Of a DNA stretch of 64,000 nucleotides, positions 9,558 to 18,705 are shown piece after piece. Origin of the DNA: Oscillospiraceae bacterium (GTDB lineage Bacteria; Bacillota; Clostridia; Oscillospirales; Ruminococcaceae); NCBI GenBank assembly GCA_016288755.1, contig JAEELE010000097.1, positions 1 to 64,000 of the forward strand, written 5' to 3'. The notes beneath the pieces are model-generated. The model saw only the letters and a program-made list of their open reading frames with translations, ran no database searches and was not told the origin of the DNA. A program made the position numbers and the translations under genes. Every line of letters starts with the position of its first letter. The stretch's first letter is position 1.

Positions 9558-10796
9558 CGCAGGCTTTCTCGCGTTCGCAAGCATCAGCTTCACACGGTTC
9601 TCCTGATTCACCCGCGTCGCGCCCGGATCATAGTCGATCGCCGTGATGTTCGCATTCGGATATGCATTCTTGATCACGCGCATCATGCCCTTCGCCACAA
9701 TGTGATTCGGCAGACACCCGAACGGCTGCGTGCAGATGATGTTCTCCGTGCCCGTCTCCGCCAGCGCCGCCATCTCCGCCGTGATCAGCCAGCCCTCGCC
9801 CATGCTCACGCCCTGACTGATATACTGGTCGGCACGCTTGCGCAGATGCTCGAAATCATGCGGCGGGTCGAATACCCCGTGCTTCTTCACCGCTCTAATC
9901 TGCTGCTTCTGCATCGCGTAGATCAGCTTGTAGCCGATGCCGTTGTATATCACGCTCTTGTCCAGATAGTGATAGAGCCTGCCGTCCACCGCCGTGCTGA
10001 CCGCGCAGTACATCACAAATTCCAGCAGCGACGGGATCACCGGCTCGCAGCCCTCGGAGAGCAGAAAATCCTCCAGATGGTTGTTTGCAAGCGGCGAATA
10101 TTTGACATAGATCTCGCCGACAATGCCCACGCGGACCTTGTTGCGCGCGGTGCGGGGAATTTTGTCGAAATCCTCGAGAATGCGGCGGTAATTCCGCGAT
10201 GTGTGCAGGAAGTCCCGCGAATCGAACGACTTTTCGAGCCGGCGCTGCCACTTCTGCAGGAGCTTGTCGGTCTCGCCCTTTTTCAGCTCGTAGGGGCGGC
10301 ACTGGTTCGAGACGCTCATCAGCAGATCGCCGTAAAGCACCGCGTAGAGGAATTTGAGGAAAATGGTCGGCGTCATCTGCCAGCCCGAGCGCGGGTCCTT
10401 TTCGAGCCCGGAGAAATTCAGCGAGATGACCGGCACCTGCGGGAACTGCTCCCGGATCGCCTTGCGCAGCAGGTGGATATAATTCGACGCTCTGCAGCCG
10501 CCGCCGGTCTGCGTGATGAGCAGCGCGGTTTTGTCAGGGTCATAGCGACCGGATTTCAGCGCCTCCATGAACTGCCCGATAACGAGCAGCGCCGGATAGC
10601 AGGTGTCGTTGTGGACATTTTTCAGCCCCTCGTCGACGACCGCCCGGCTTGCCGTGCGCAGCAGCTCGCAGTGATAGCCGTAGGGCTTCAGCACGCTGAT
10701 GAGCAGCTGAAAATGCACCGGCAGCATGTCCGGCACGAGGATCGTGTGGGTCTTTTTCATCTCCGGGGTAAATATCGCCTGTTTGGATGTTGCCAT
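9549..10796 (-). CDS. 2-hydroxyacyl-CoA dehydratase (HgdB)-like protein, C-terminal half of the activase-related family
   Basis: FTPEMKKTHTILVPDMLPVHFQLLISVLKPYGYHCELL...NDTCYPALLVIGQFMEAL...QTGGGCRASNY...ENIICTQPFGCLPNHIVAKG. Confidence 0.8.
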   Translation of the reverse strand: MATSKQAIFTPEMKKTHTILVPDMLPVHFQLLISVLKPYGYHCELLRTASRAVVDEGLKNVHNDTCYPALLVIGQFMEALKSGRYDPDKTALLITQTGGGCRASNYIHLLRKAIREQFPQVPVISLNFSGLEKDPRSGWQMTPTIFLKFLYAVLYGDLLMSVSNQCRPYELKKGETDKLLQKWQRRLEKSFDSRDFLHTSRNYRRILEDFDKIPRTARNKVRVGIVGEIYVKYSPLANNHLEDFLLSEGCEPVIPSLLEFVMYCAVSTAVDGRLYHYLDKSVIYNGIGYKLIYAMQKQQIRAVKKHGVFDPPHDFEHLRKRADQYISQGVSMGEGWLITAEMAALAETGTENIICTQPFGCLPNHIVAKGMMRVIKNAYPNANITAIDYDPGATRVNQENRVKLMLANARKPAEK

Positions 10797-10897
10797 GTTT
10801 TCCAACCTTTCGAGAAGAATTGCGGAATGCGGAATGAATCCGATGCGCGGATGATTCAGAAGGGGCATTGCAAACGATCATTCCCGATCAATCCGTA

Positions 10898-11320
10898 TTA
10901 TTTTTTGTACCGTTCAAGGTATGCTTCTGTTTCCTCGATCAATGCTTTCAGAGCAGTCCGTCTGCGTGCAAAATCGGATTCTGTCTGTTCAAAATCGTAC
11001 CACGTTACCCAGTCGTCAAAATACAGCCGGATGTCTTCCAGCAGCATTCTGGATAATTGAACGAAATCGACACCGTGAACGGTTGTGAGCGTGTATTCAC
11101 AATCGTGATTCCGGAAGATGATATGCGTATCATATCCGTATGAGGTCACGATGCAGGATTCTCCCTCCAGCTCCAGAAAAAACGAAGCGGGAATATTGTA
11201 TTTCAGTGCGTCTTTACAGGAGATCAGCCAGTCGAACGGAATATCGACCAGATAGCTGACCTTTGCCTGAAAATCGCCCAGCGAAAAAACGGTCCAGCCA
11301 ATATCCGGCTTTGACAGCAT
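10898..11320 (-). CDS. Hypothetical protein (140 aa)
   Basis: Intact ORF between co-oriented genes, lower GC than neighbours; no family recognised. Confidence 0.6.
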   Translation of the reverse strand: MLSKPDIGWTVFSLGDFQAKVSYLVDIPFDWLISCKDALKYNIPASFFLELEGESCIVTSYGYDTHIIFRNHDCEYTLTTVHGVDFVQLSRMLLEDIRLYFDDWVTWYDFEQTESDFARRRTALKALIEETEAYLERYKK

Positions 11321-11514
11321 TTTCCTTCACCTCTCTCAGCGGCCCGTCTGTTGCCGGACACACAATTCTGAAACGGGACTTGAAGCCCCAATATCGATCC
11401 GTCGCGCAAGACCGTCATTTCTCACGATACTGTGCCGCACCGGTGACAAGATGCCGCACCCGGCAGCCTGTCAGCATGCAGCCTTTCGCCTCTCGCCTGC
11501 CCGGTCTCCGGGCG

Positions 11515-12042
11515 CTAGAAGGTGATCTCATAGGGATAGCCGAGCGCCTCTGCATGCTCGGAGCCGTGGATCACGGCGGGCAGCTCGCGGTATTCCGCCG
11601 TGCCGTCCTTTTTGCGGACAAGCACCGACAGCCTGCCGATGCGGATGCCCTCCGCCTGACAGAATTCCGCAAAGCCCGTGCAGAACGCCGCAAACAGGTC
11701 GCTTTCGCGCACCGTCAGCACCGTATCGCGAAAATGCAGATCGGAAAGCTGTGCGGTCAGGATTCTGCTCACGCGGTGCTTCCGGTGCAGCAGCGGTTCC
11801 GTGCCGAAATGGGAATCCTCCGTGCGGCAAAATCCCGAGACGGTCATTTTGCCGCCCTCGCCGGGCTGATAGCACCCTGCACGCGCCGTCAGCCGGGCAT
11901 AGCTTTTCATCATATCGACATAGGCTCCGGCAATATCGCGCCCCTGCTGAAACAGCAGCGACTGCATGTCGATCTGTGCGGCGCCGTGCGACTGAGCCGC
12001 CTGCCGCAGGGATTCCGCAAAGCCCGTTGTCTGTGTATCCAT
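11515..12042 (-). CDS. Hypothetical protein, paralogue of the adjacent 12056-12535 gene
   Basis: C-terminal ALGYPYEITF versus KLGFPYQITF in its neighbour; similar layout. Confidence 0.7.
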   Translation of the reverse strand: MDTQTTGFAESLRQAAQSHGAAQIDMQSLLFQQGRDIAGAYVDMMKSYARLTARAGCYQPGEGGKMTVSGFCRTEDSHFGTEPLLHRKHRVSRILTAQLSDLHFRDTVLTVRESDLFAAFCTGFAEFCQAEGIRIGRLSVLVRKKDGTAEYRELPAVIHGSEHAEALGYPYEITF

Positions 12043-12055
12043 GCCGCACCGCCTT

Positions 12056-12535
12056 TCAGAATGTGATCTGATACGGAAACCCGAGCTTTTCGACCTTCTC
12101 CTTCTTCGGGTTTTTGACGGTCAGGGGGAGGACATGGGGGATGAGCCTGCCCTCCTTATCGGCGAGGAGCGCCTGCATGGGGGCGCAGCTGATATGCTCC
12201 TGCTCACAGAGCTGTGCCAGTGCGAGCAAAAACACCTCGAACAGCTCGTTATCGGGGTTCGGGGCGATCTCATAGCGCCGCGCCTTGATCTTCGTGGTGA
12301 CCGTGAGCGGCTGCTCGAAATCCTGCGGCGCGATGATGACGATTCCCCGGATGAGCGCATGCCCCTCCAGCCGTTCGTAATCGCCGCAGCGTGCCGAGAT
12401 GCGCGCCTGCTCCTCGATCTGGTCGACATATTTTGCGGCGAGATTTTTCGCCTGATGATACCGGCGGCTTTTGAAGTCCGTCTCCATATCGCCGTGCAGC
12501 TCGACCTCCGCACGGAGCTGGTCAATAAAACCCAT
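12056..12535 (-). CDS. Hypothetical protein, tandem paralogue of 11515-12042
   Basis: MGFIDQLRAEVELHGDMETDFKSRRYHQAKNLAAKYVDQIEEQARISARCGDYE...KLGFPYQITF. Confidence 0.7.
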   Translation of the reverse strand: MGFIDQLRAEVELHGDMETDFKSRRYHQAKNLAAKYVDQIEEQARISARCGDYERLEGHALIRGIVIIAPQDFEQPLTVTTKIKARRYEIAPNPDNELFEVFLLALAQLCEQEHISCAPMQALLADKEGRLIPHVLPLTVKNPKKEKVEKLGFPYQITF

Positions 12536-12551
12536 AATCGTACCTCTTAAT

Positions 12552-12593
12552 GAGAAGTGAGAAATGTGAAATGAGAAGTGAGGAGTTGTTCCG
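12552..12593 (+). repeat. Heptamer array (GAGNAGT)5 + TGTTCCG
   Basis: GAGAAGT GAGAAAT GTGAAAT GAGAAGT GAGGAGT TGTTCCG. Confidence 0.9.
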
Positions 12594-12726
12594 TCACTTT
12601 CATTCCGTTGAAACGCTGTGACAAATCCCCCCTTGAGGGGGCAAATCCGCGACGGGTTCAGATATGCCGAATTGGGGGGTGACCTCGCCCGCGGGGGCTG
12701 CCCCGCCGCCCGCCCGGGCTCCGGGC

Positions 12727-15654
12727 TTAGCCTTCCATTGCCGCTACGAGCGAGCGCAGGCGGATTTTCGCGGCGCCGAGGTTGTTGATCTCGTCGATCT
12801 TGAGCTGCGTATAGAGCTTACCGCTCTGCTCGAGGATCGTGCGCACCTCGTCGGTCGTCACCGCGTCGATGCCGCAGCCGAAGGACACCAGCTGCACCAG
12901 CTGCATATCGGGCTGCGTCGTGACATACTGCGCCGCACGGTAGAGCCGCGCGTGATAGGTCCACTGATTGAGAACTCCGAGCTTGCCCACATGCCCCAGC
13001 GCCGCGACTGCGTCCTCACTGACGACCGCCATGCCGAGGCTCGCGATCAGCTTGTGAATGCCGTGGTTGATCTCCTTGTCGATGTGGTAGGGTCTGCCCG
13101 CCAGCACGATGATCTTTCTGCCGGACGCGCGCGCCTCATTGATGATGCGCTGCGCCTCCTCCGCCATTTCTCTGCGGTAATCCGCCTGTGCCGCGTAAGC
13201 CGCCTCGATCGCCTCGCGCAGATCGCCCGTATAGCGGTATTCCTTCAGCGCCTCCTTCAGCGCGCGGTAAACACCCTTTTTGTGGTTCAGGTCCATATAG
13301 GGCGTGATGAAATTGCGCTTGGTGAGCCGCAGATTGTTGGCGCGCAGCAGCTCCGGATAATACGCGACGACCGGGCAGTTGAAGTGGTTGTCGTTCTCGC
13401 CCTCGTCGACGTTATAGCTCATGCACGGCCAGAAGATGAAGTCGACCCGCTGCTCCAGCAGATCCTCGATATGCCCGTGCGCCAGCTTTGCCGGATAACA
13501 GACCGTATCCGAGGGGATCGTGTGCTGCCCCTGATAGTAGACGTCGCGGTCGCTCTCGCGGGAGCGCTTCACCGCAAAGCCGAGCCTCGTGAAGAGCTCC
13601 GTCCAGAAGGGCATCTGCTCATAGTAGGCGAGTGCGAGCGGCAGACCGACTGTCGCGCAGGGGACGCCTGCGGGCTTTTTGTCGGTGCAGCGCAGGATGC
13701 GCTCGTATTTCCACTCGTAGATCGAGGGCGCAGATGCCGCCTTCGATTTGCCCGCGCCGCGCTCGCAGCGGTTGCCGGAGATGAACCTGCCGCCGCCGGG
13801 GAACGTGACGATATTCAGCGCGCAGTGTGCGGTACAGCCGCCGCACTTGGCACTGCGGGTCGTATAGGTAAAGGCTTCGATCTGCTCCTTCGTGATCGTC
13901 GTCGACTGCGCGGGGGCGTGCTCCTTTGCGTAGAGCGCCGCGCCGAACGCGCCCATCAGCCCCGAGATCGCCGGGCGGATCACGTCGCGCCCGAGTTCCA
14001 TTTCAAAGGAGCGCAGCACGGCGTCATTGAGGAAGGTGCCGCCCTGCACGACGATATTTTTGCCAAGCTCCTCGACCGACTTGGCGCGGATGACCTTGTA
14101 GACCGCGTTCTTGATGATCGAGCCTGAGAGCCCCGCCGAGATATCCTCGACCGATGCGCCGTCCTTCTGCGCCTGCTTGACCGAACTGTTCATGAACACC
14201 GTGCAGCGGGAGCCGAGGTCGACCGGGTGCTCCGCGAAGAGCCCGAGCTGCGAGAATTCCGCGATCTCATAGCCCATTGCCTGCGCAAAGCTCTGGATGA
14301 ACGACCCGCAGCCCGAGGAGCACGCCTCGTTCAGCATGATGCTGTCGATCGAGTGATTGCGGATCTTGAAGCACTTGATATCCTGCCCGCCGATATCCAT
14401 GATGAAATCGACGTCGGGGCAGAAATAGGACGCCGCCTTGAAATGCGCGACCGTCTCGACAATGCCGTAATCAATGCCCAGACCGGCGCGGATGAAGTCC
14501 TCGCCGTAGCCGGTGACCGCCGAGCCGCGGATGTGCAGATCGGGGTTCATCTCCGCGAATATTTTTTTCAGCTGCTCGACGATGCGGTCAAGCGGCTGCC
14601 CGCGGTTTGCGGCGTAATACTGATAGAGCAGCTCGCCGCGGTCGGTGATGAGCACCAGCTTGGTCGTGGTCGAGCCCGCGTCGATGCCGAGCCAGCAGCC
14701 GCCCGTTTCGGTGCGCAGATCGGCGAAGGGCAGGTCGTGCGCCTTGTGCCGCTCGATGAACTGCTCATATTCGGCGCGCGAGGCAAAGAGCGGCTTGCCT
14801 GTGACCGTGTTGCCGCCCGTTTTCGCGTGCTCCAGCTTGTCCATCGCCTCCGCGAGGGTCGACACCTCGACCGACTGCTCCGCGAACATCGCGCAGCCGT
14901 AGGCGACAAAGACCGGGGCATTCTCCGGGAAGACCGCGTGGTCGCTGTCGAGCTTCAGCGTGCGGACAAACGCCTGCCGCAGCCCCTTGAGGAAGGAGAG
15001 CGGACCGCCGAGAAAGAGCACCGTGCCCTCGATCGTGCGCCCCTGTGCCAGCCCCGAGACGGTCTGGTCGACGACTGCCTGAAAGATGCTCGCCGCGACG
15101 TCCTCGCGCTTGGCGCCCTGATTGAGCAGCGGCTGGATATCGGATTTTGCAAAGACGCCGCAGCGCGACGCGATCGGATAGCGCTTTTCGGCTTTGAGCG
15201 AGAGCCGGTCGAGCTCGTCCGCGGTGATGCCGAGCAGCGTTGCCATCTGGTCGATGAAGGCGCCCGTGCCGCCGGCGCAGGAGCCGTTCATGCGCTGCTC
15301 GACGCCGCCGGTCAGGAAGATCATTTTCGCGTCCTCGCCGCCGAGCTCGATCACGACGTCGGCTTTGGGGTAATCCGCCTTGACCGCGAGAAATGCCGCG
15401 TGCACCTCCTGCACAAAGGCGATGCCGGCGCTCTGGGCAAGCCCGAGCCCTGCCGAGCCGGTGATGCAGATGCGGAAGCGCGCATCGGGGAACTGCTTTT
15501 GCAGCGCGGCGATCTGCTCCGTGACGGTCTCTCTCACGCGGGAGAAGTGGCGCTGATAGCACTGCGAGAGAATATTATGCTCTGTGTCGATCACAACGGT
15601 TTTGACGGTCGTTGACCCGACGTCAATGCCGAGAGAATATACGGGTTGGCTCAT
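12727..15654 (-). CDS. Acyl-CoA dehydratase activase (tandem BadF/BadG ATPase domains plus DUF2229-like)
   Basis: SLGIDVGSTTVKTVV and WLGIDAGSTTTKLVLI; ELGGEDAKMIFL; GGCTAHCALNI Cys motif; CYPAKLAHGHIEDLL. Confidence 0.9.
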   Translation of the reverse strand: MSQPVYSLGIDVGSTTVKTVVIDTEHNILSQCYQRHFSRVRETVTEQIAALQKQFPDARFRICITGSAGLGLAQSAGIAFVQEVHAAFLAVKADYPKADVVIELGGEDAKMIFLTGGVEQRMNGSCAGGTGAFIDQMATLLGITADELDRLSLKAEKRYPIASRCGVFAKSDIQPLLNQGAKREDVAASIFQAVVDQTVSGLAQGRTIEGTVLFLGGPLSFLKGLRQAFVRTLKLDSDHAVFPENAPVFVAYGCAMFAEQSVEVSTLAEAMDKLEHAKTGGNTVTGKPLFASRAEYEQFIERHKAHDLPFADLRTETGGCWLGIDAGSTTTKLVLITDRGELLYQYYAANRGQPLDRIVEQLKKIFAEMNPDLHIRGSAVTGYGEDFIRAGLGIDYGIVETVAHFKAASYFCPDVDFIMDIGGQDIKCFKIRNHSIDSIMLNEACSSGCGSFIQSFAQAMGYEIAEFSQLGLFAEHPVDLGSRCTVFMNSSVKQAQKDGASVEDISAGLSGSIIKNAVYKVIRAKSVEELGKNIVVQGGTFLNDAVLRSFEMELGRDVIRPAISGLMGAFGAALYAKEHAPAQSTTITKEQIEAFTYTTRSAKCGGCTAHCALNIVTFPGGGRFISGNRCERGAGKSKAASAPSIYEWKYERILRCTDKKPAGVPCATVGLPLALAYYEQMPFWTELFTRLGFAVKRSRESDRDVYYQGQHTIPSDTVCYPAKLAHGHIEDLLEQRVDFIFWPCMSYNVDEGENDNHFNCPVVAYYPELLRANNLRLTKRNFITPYMDLNHKKGVYRALKEALKEYRYTGDLREAIEAAYAAQADYRREMAEEAQRIINEARASGRKIIVLAGRPYHIDKEINHGIHKLIASLGMAVVSEDAVAALGHVGKLGVLNQWTYHARLYRAAQYVTTQPDMQLVQLVSFGCGIDAVTTDEVRTILEQSGKLYTQLKIDEINNLGAAKIRLRSLVAAMEG

Positions 15655-15740
15655 GCCAAGGTCTCCTTTCAAAGGGGGAAATGGGTTTATCCTACTATTA
15701 TAGCACACTTCACTGCAAATTGCAAGAAATGAGGAGCGCA

Positions 15741-15777
15741 GGGAGGAGGGAGGAGGTAGGAGGGAGGAGTTGTTCCG
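15741..15777 (+). repeat. Heptamer array variant (GGGAGGA)n + TGTTCCG
   Basis: GGGAGGA GGGAGGA GGTAGGA GGGAGGA GT TGTTCCG. Confidence 0.85.
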
Positions 15778-15954
15778 GCACTTTCGTTCTAAATAGCAAA
15801 TGCTTTTTTATGGAAGCAAAAAAAGCTGATACAGATACAAAAACAAAAACAGAGACAGATACAGAGAAAGCGCTCATTCGCGCACGCGCGCGCACGCGGG
15901 AGAATCAGCCCGCGCTTCCGGACGGAATTGTAAATTTTTTGTGAACTTTTCCGG

Positions 15955-15983
15955 AAAGTTGTACGTTTGCGTACAACTTTTTT
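15955..15983 (+). terminator. Perfect hairpin with T-tract upstream of the DUF6291-like gene (attenuator candidate)
   Basis: AAAGTTGTACG-TTTG-CGTACAACTTT-TTT; 11-bp perfect stem, 4-nt loop. Confidence 0.75.
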
Positions 15984-16045
15984 CGGTTTCCGCGCCTTTT
16001 ATGAAAGGGTGATCCCGCCCGCGAAACCGGAAAGGATGTGTTCAC

Positions 16046-16708
16046 ATGGCACAGGTCGATCACAAAACCGACAGCAAGGCATTCATCGTATACAAGGACT
16101 GGGAGGGTTTGTTCGCACTGCTCAGCGACCGCATGGCAGGCGTGGTAATCAAGGCGCTCTTTGCCTATGCCTGCACCGGCGAAATGCCAAAGCTATCCGG
16201 CGCTGCACAGATGGCATTCCTCGTGATGACAAAGCAGCTTGCCCGCGACGGCGAAAAATGGGAGCAGATCTGCGCACACCGTTCGGAAGCAGGCAAAAAG
16301 GGCGGTCGCCCGCGAAAGCCGTCCGCCGCCGAAGAGATCCCCGCCGAAGCGCCGGTGCCCGCGCCCGCCGAACACATCTGCGCGGACGAATGCGGGGAAG
16401 CACTGCCGGGTTCTGAATCTGTGCCGGAGGAAAGCCCCGCACCGACCGACAGCAAGACCTTTTCGCCGCCGACGGTGCAGCAGGTCGCAGAATATTGCAG
16501 CGAGCGCGGGAACCGCATTGACGCGCAGGCGTTCACGGATTATTACACCGCAAACGGCTGGACGGTCGGACGCAGCCCGATGCGCGACTGGCGTGCCGCC
16601 GTGCGCCGCTGGGAGCAGAACGGCATCGAGCCGCAGAGGTCATCCGGCAGCGCGCCCACTTCCATTGACATGAATGAGGTCGCGGCGCTTGTCAACAACT
16701 GGTATTGA
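16046..16708 (+). CDS. DUF6291-like (phage/plasmid replication-associated) protein
   Basis: SKAFIVYKDWEGLFALLSDRMAGVVIKALFAYACTGEMPKLSGAAQMAFLVMTKQLARDGEKWEQICAHRSEAGKKGGRPRK. Confidence 0.7.
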   Translation: MAQVDHKTDSKAFIVYKDWEGLFALLSDRMAGVVIKALFAYACTGEMPKLSGAAQMAFLVMTKQLARDGEKWEQICAHRSEAGKKGGRPRKPSAAEEIPAEAPVPAPAEHICADECGEALPGSESVPEESPAPTDSKTFSPPTVQQVAEYCSERGNRIDAQAFTDYYTANGWTVGRSPMRDWRAAVRRWEQNGIEPQRSSGSAPTSIDMNEVAALVNNWY

Positions 16709-16711
16709 AGT

Positions 16712-16788
16712 GAGGAGTGAGGAGTGAGAAATGAGAAGTGAGAAATGACGAGTTAGGAGTGAGCAGTTAGGAGTGAGGAGTTGTTCCG
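16712..16788 (+). repeat. Heptamer array (10 consecutive units) + TGTTCCG
   Basis: GAGGAGT GAGGAGT GAGAAAT GAGAAGT GAGAAAT GACGAGT TAGGAGT GAGCAGT TAGGAGT GAGGAGT TGTTCCG. Confidence 0.92.
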
Positions 16789-16866
16789 TTATCCATGCTT
16801 CAGCGGCTAAAATGAAAGTGCCGGAACCATTTCTCATTCCGCATTCACATCCTCCCTCCGCATTTC

Positions 16867-18294
16867 CTACTCGATCGACTCTACCTTCAGCAGATTGGTC
16901 GTGCCGGAGATGCCGAGCGGGACGCCCGCCGTGATGACAACGGTATCGCCGGGCTCTGTGTAGCCTGCCGCGCACGATGCCTCGACCGCATGCCGGAAGA
17001 GCGCGTCGGTGTTCGTCTCCTCGGCGATGACCAGCGGATGCACGCCCCACGAAAGATTCATCTGCCGCTGCACCATCGGGTCGGTCGTGCAGGAGATGAT
17101 CGGGAACATCGGGCGGTATTTCGAGATCAGCCGCGCCGTTTCGCCGCCCTTCGTCACGGTGATGATCGCGCTCGCGTCGAGGTCGTGGGCGGTCGTCACG
17201 GTCGCGTGTGCGATCGCGTCGGCGATGGTCGCCTTTGCGCCGATGCGCGCCATGAATTCGCCCTTGTAGTCGATGCTCGATTCGGTCGTCAGGGCGATGC
17301 GCGCCATTGTCTGCACGGTCTCGACCGGGTGCTGCCCCGCGGCGGTCTCGCCCGAGGTCATGATCGCACTGGTGCCGTCGTAGATCGCATTGGCGACGTC
17401 GGTGATCTCCGCACGGGTCGGGCGCGGGTTCGTGATCATGGATTCGAGCATCTGCGTCGCGGTGATGACCTGCTTGCCCGCCTCATAGCCCTTGCGGATC
17501 AGTTCCTTCTGGATCGCGGGGATCTGCTCGAACGGAATCTCGACGCCCATGTCGCCGCGCGCGACCATGATGCCGTCGGCGGCTTCGAGGATCTCGTCGA
17601 TGTTGTTGACGCCCTCGCGGTTCTCGATCTTCGCGATGATGCGCACGCCGTACCAGCCGAGGCTCTGCGTGAATTTGCGCAGATAGCGGATATCCGCGCC
17701 GGTTCTGGTAAAGCTCGCCGCGATGAAGTCAAAGCCGAGCTTCGCGCCGAATTCGAGGTCCTCCATGTCCGCGTCGGAGAGATAGGGCATCGAGAGGTTG
17801 ACGTCCGGGAAGTTGCAGGATTTGTGGTCGGAGAGCGTGCCGCCGTGGATGACCCTGCACTCGATATCGGTCGCGGAGACATGCTCGATGCGCAGCTCGA
17901 CCAGACCGTCGTTGATCATGACGGTATCGCCGGGCTTGACGTCCTTGGCAAGGCGCGCATAGCTCACCGAGCCGATTTTGCTGTCGCAGGGCACATCGCG
18001 GACGGTGAGGGTGTAGGTGTCGCCGTCAAAAATCTCGACCGGACCCCCGGGGAAGGTGCGCAGGCGGACCTCCGGACCCTTGGTGTCGAGCATGGTCGCG
18101 ATCGGCAGCCCGAGCTCCTCGCGCAGCCGCACGACGGTCTCGAAGCGGACCCTGTCCTTTTCGTAGTTCGCGTGCGAGAAGTTGAAGCGCGCAACATTCA
18201 TGCCCGCCTGCATCATCTGGCGGAGCACCTCTTCTCTGTCCGTTGCCGGACCCACGGTGCACACGATCTTGGTCTTTCTTAAGGCTTGCTGCAT
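16867..18294 (-). CDS. pyk: Pyruvate kinase
   Basis: RKTKIVCTVGPATD; MVARGDMGVEIPFEQIP; TATQMLESMITNPRPTRAE; C-terminal PK domain. Confidence 0.97.
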   Translation of the reverse strand: MQQALRKTKIVCTVGPATDREEVLRQMMQAGMNVARFNFSHANYEKDRVRFETVVRLREELGLPIATMLDTKGPEVRLRTFPGGPVEIFDGDTYTLTVRDVPCDSKIGSVSYARLAKDVKPGDTVMINDGLVELRIEHVSATDIECRVIHGGTLSDHKSCNFPDVNLSMPYLSDADMEDLEFGAKLGFDFIAASFTRTGADIRYLRKFTQSLGWYGVRIIAKIENREGVNNIDEILEAADGIMVARGDMGVEIPFEQIPAIQKELIRKGYEAGKQVITATQMLESMITNPRPTRAEITDVANAIYDGTSAIMTSGETAAGQHPVETVQTMARIALTTESSIDYKGEFMARIGAKATIADAIAHATVTTAHDLDASAIITVTKGGETARLISKYRPMFPIISCTTDPMVQRQMNLSWGVHPLVIAEETNTDALFRHAVEASCAAGYTEPGDTVVITAGVPLGISGTTNLLKVESIE

Positions 18295-18402
18295 AGTTCA
18301 TCGACCTCCGAAAAATGATATTTCAAGTAAAGAATGCGGAATGAAAGGGAGGAGGTAGCAGGTAGGTGGTGAATGCGGAATGATTCCGATACCGTTACGC
18401 TT

Positions 18403-18705
18403 GCCGCTGAGGGGCGGGGGAGAGAAAAGAAGAAAGAATAATGGCGGTATCGCATGTTTGCGAGCAAACTGCGCAGTTTTGCACTGCAAAACGTGCGCTT
18501 CGCGATGGAACAGAATGGGGCATGGCGCCCCAAACCCCTTGTGTGTCCGTCGTTTCAGCGGATGATCTCACCAAATGCGGGGAGTATCGCGCCACAAGAA
18601 GGCGCTTCAGCGCCGTGTGTTGAACGGAACCGGGAGGCTCCGCGAAACGGTGCCCGGAGGGAAATGCCCCGTTTGCTTGCAAACATGGGGCTCCGCGCCT
18701 CAGCC
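18403..18705. repeat. Composite intergenic element: core 1 (about 18403-18535) plus core 2 (about 18580-18705)
   Basis: Core 1 shared with 49651-49790; core 2 shared with 38239-38352 and, inverted, with 3376-3495. Confidence 0.85.

Noticed and set aside
16712-16788. Possible CRISPR array
   Set aside because: Units are 7 bp, contiguous and degenerate, with no spacers and no cas genes.
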